NCBI GenBank assembly: GCA_951800685.1
Contig: CATOJY010000038.1
Location: forward strand, 1-33,589
Source: an uncultured Lachnospiraceae bacterium
GTDB taxonomy: Bacteria > Bacillota > Clostridia > Lachnospirales > Lachnospiraceae
Direction: 5' to 3'
DNA length: 33,589 bases
Below are positions 32,462-33,589 of the stretch, piece by piece. A model generated the notes under the pieces. The model was given only the letters and a program-made list of their open reading frames with translations. It made no database searches and had not been told where the DNA came from. The first letter of the stretch is position 1, and every line of letters begins with the position of its first letter. The position numbers and the translations under genes were made by a program.

Positions 32462-33538
32462 ATGTTTGACAGATTAGATGATTTGTTGAGAAAATTTGAG
32501 GAGATCATGAATGAGCTGAGCGAACCGGACGTAGCGAATCATCAGGAGCGTTTCCGTGCACTGATGAAAGAGCAGAGTAATCTGACGCCGATCGTGAATG
32601 CTTACAAAGAGTACAAGAAATGCAATCAGGATATAGAGGATTCCCTTTCTTTGTTGGAAAGTGAATCTGACGATGAGATGCGGGGGATGCTTAAGGAGGA
32701 GCTTAGTGAGGCGAAGAGACGCGTGGAAGAGCTGGAACAGGAGTTGAAGATCCTGCTGCTGCCTAAAGATCCGAACGATGAGAAGAACGTGATTGTCGAG
32801 ATCCGGGCTGGTGCGGGAGGAGATGAGGCAGCGTTATTTGCGGCAGAAATCTACCGTATGTATGTCCACTATGCAGAGAGCAGGCGTTGGTCGGTGGAGA
32901 CGATGGAAGTGGAGGAGATCGGCATTGGCGGTATGAAGAGTGTAACCTTTATGGTAACAGGACAAGGTGCCTATTCTGTTCTGAAATATGAGAGTGGTGT
33001 GCATCGTGTACAGCGTGTGCCGGAAACAGAATCAGGAGGAAGAATTCATACCTCTACGATCAGTGTGGCGGTGATGCCAGAGGTGGATGACGATATTGAT
33101 ATTGTTATTGAAGATAAAGATGTACGGATTGACGTCATGAGAGCTTCCGGAAATGGTGGACAGTGTGTGAATACGACAGACTCGGCAGTCCGCCTGACAC
33201 ATTATCCCACAGGAATTGTAGTATACAGCCAGACTGAGAAATCCCAGATTCAGAATAAGGCTAAGGCATTTGCGTTGTTGAAGGCGAAACTGTACGATAT
33301 TGAGCAGCAGCAGCGTCATGACGCAGAGGCAGAGATGCGCAGAAGCCAGATTGGTACGGGAGACCGCTCTGAGAAAATCAGGACATATAATTTCCCTCAG
33401 GGACGTGTGACGGACCATCGCATCAATCTGACGCTCTATAAGCTAGATAAAGTGATGAACGGCGACATACAGGAGATCATCGATGCCTGCATTTCCGCCG
33501 ATCAGGCAGCAAAATTGTTGAAGATGGGAGAAAACTGA
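32462..33538 (+). CDS. prfA: Peptide chain release factor 1 (RF1)
   Basis: RF1 reads UAA and UAG and hydrolyses the finished peptide from tRNA. The 358-residue length is standard. The long N-terminal helical domain is followed by [16 protein letters not shown] (114-129), the stop-codon motif PET at 187-189 in [14 protein letters not shown] (the RF1 PxT type, not the RF2 SPF), and GGQ at 232-234 in [11 protein letters not shown] chose ATG 32462, preceded by AGAAAGGAAAG; the frame is open 16 codons further up but homologues start at MFDRL. Its 3' end is duplicated after the stop (33559-33589). Confidence 0.97.
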   Translation: MFDRLDDLLRKFEEIMNELSEPDVANHQERFRALMKEQSNLTPIVNAYKEYKKCNQDIEDSLSLLESESDDEMRGMLKEELSEAKRRVEELEQELKILLLPKDPNDEKNVIVEIRAGAGGDEAALFAAEIYRMYVHYAESRRWSVETMEVEEIGIGGMKSVTFMVTGQGAYSVLKYESGVHRVQRVPETESGGRIHTSTISVAVMPEVDDDIDIVIEDKDVRIDVMRASGNGGQCVNTTDSAVRLTHYPTGIVVYSQTEKSQIQNKAKAFALLKAKLYDIEQQQRHDAEAEMRRSQIGTGDRSEKIRTYNFPQGRVTDHRINLTLYKLDKVMNGDIQEIIDACISADQAAKLLKMGEN

Positions 33539-33589
33539 AATGCCTGATCGGCAGATCAAGGCAGCAAAATTGTTGAAGATGGGAGAAAA
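33504..33589. repeat. Inverted and direct copies of the prfA 3' end
   Basis: The last 31 bases of the window (33559-33589) repeat 33504-33534 exactly. Between them, TGCCTGATCGGC (33541-33552) is the exact reverse complement of 33497-33508. The window edge cuts the second copy, so its full length is unknown. Confidence 0.9.

Overview
The window looks like chromosomal DNA of a Gram-positive anaerobe of the class Clostridia, most likely Lachnospiraceae. The reasons are the gene content (DUF4250, DUF4364, DUF975, DUF5722 and DUF1385 proteins, a RamA-like corrinoid-enzyme activator), the purine-rich AGGAGG ribosome binding sites, a CIRCE/HrcA heat-shock operator, and the gene order rho-rpmE-DUF1385-prmC-prfA, which is common in clostridia. 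This is inferred from sequence reading only; no database search was possible.

Bases 1 to about 11,450 form an accessory region that looks like a decayed or composite mobile element. From the left it holds the end of an unidentified gene, an RNA ligase/release factor pair (rtcB-prfH) behind a possible leader-peptide/terminator attenuator, and plasmid-type genes. These are a hypothetical protein, a ParM-like actin with a likely ParR-like partner, a DUF2786 protein, an LPD28-like protein, a 41-codon ORF and a Mor-like protein. Next comes a three-gene acyl-modification cluster (acyltransferase-3, MBOAT, SGNH-like) behind a strongly structured leader. A small four-cysteine protein lies between two diverged copies of an intergenic module. 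The region ends with a C-terminal stub of a tyrosine recombinase and a tandem 11-bp repeat. Two terminators of nearly the same sequence, after prfH and after the parR-like gene, suggest that these modules share an ancestry.

From about 11.5 kb to the end the region looks like core chromosome. clpB is under a promoter whose -35 box lies inside a CIRCE operator. It is followed by an S66 LD-carboxypeptidase, a DUF4250 protein, a ferredoxin-ASKHA protein of the corrinoid-activator type, a DUF975 membrane protein preceded by a run of twelve G, an OmpR-type response regulator with its histidine kinase, and a membrane-anchored polysaccharide deacetylase. Several of these act on the cell envelope. rarA then overlaps a membrane-anchored DUF5722 protein with clan-A-glycosidase-like glutamates. 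Facing it on the minus strand are malic enzyme, a TIGR01212-type radical SAM protein and a DUF4364 winged-helix protein. The last block, rho, rpmE, DUF1385, prmC and prfA, joins transcription termination with translation: PrmC methylates the GGQ glutamine of RF1, which is encoded next door.

The window therefore has release-factor-family genes near both ends: mobile prfH on the left and housekeeping prfA on the right. The final 50 bases contain an inverted and then a direct copy of the prfA 3' end, which is either a local rearrangement or an assembly artefact. No tRNA, rRNA, CRISPR array or intact insertion sequence was seen.
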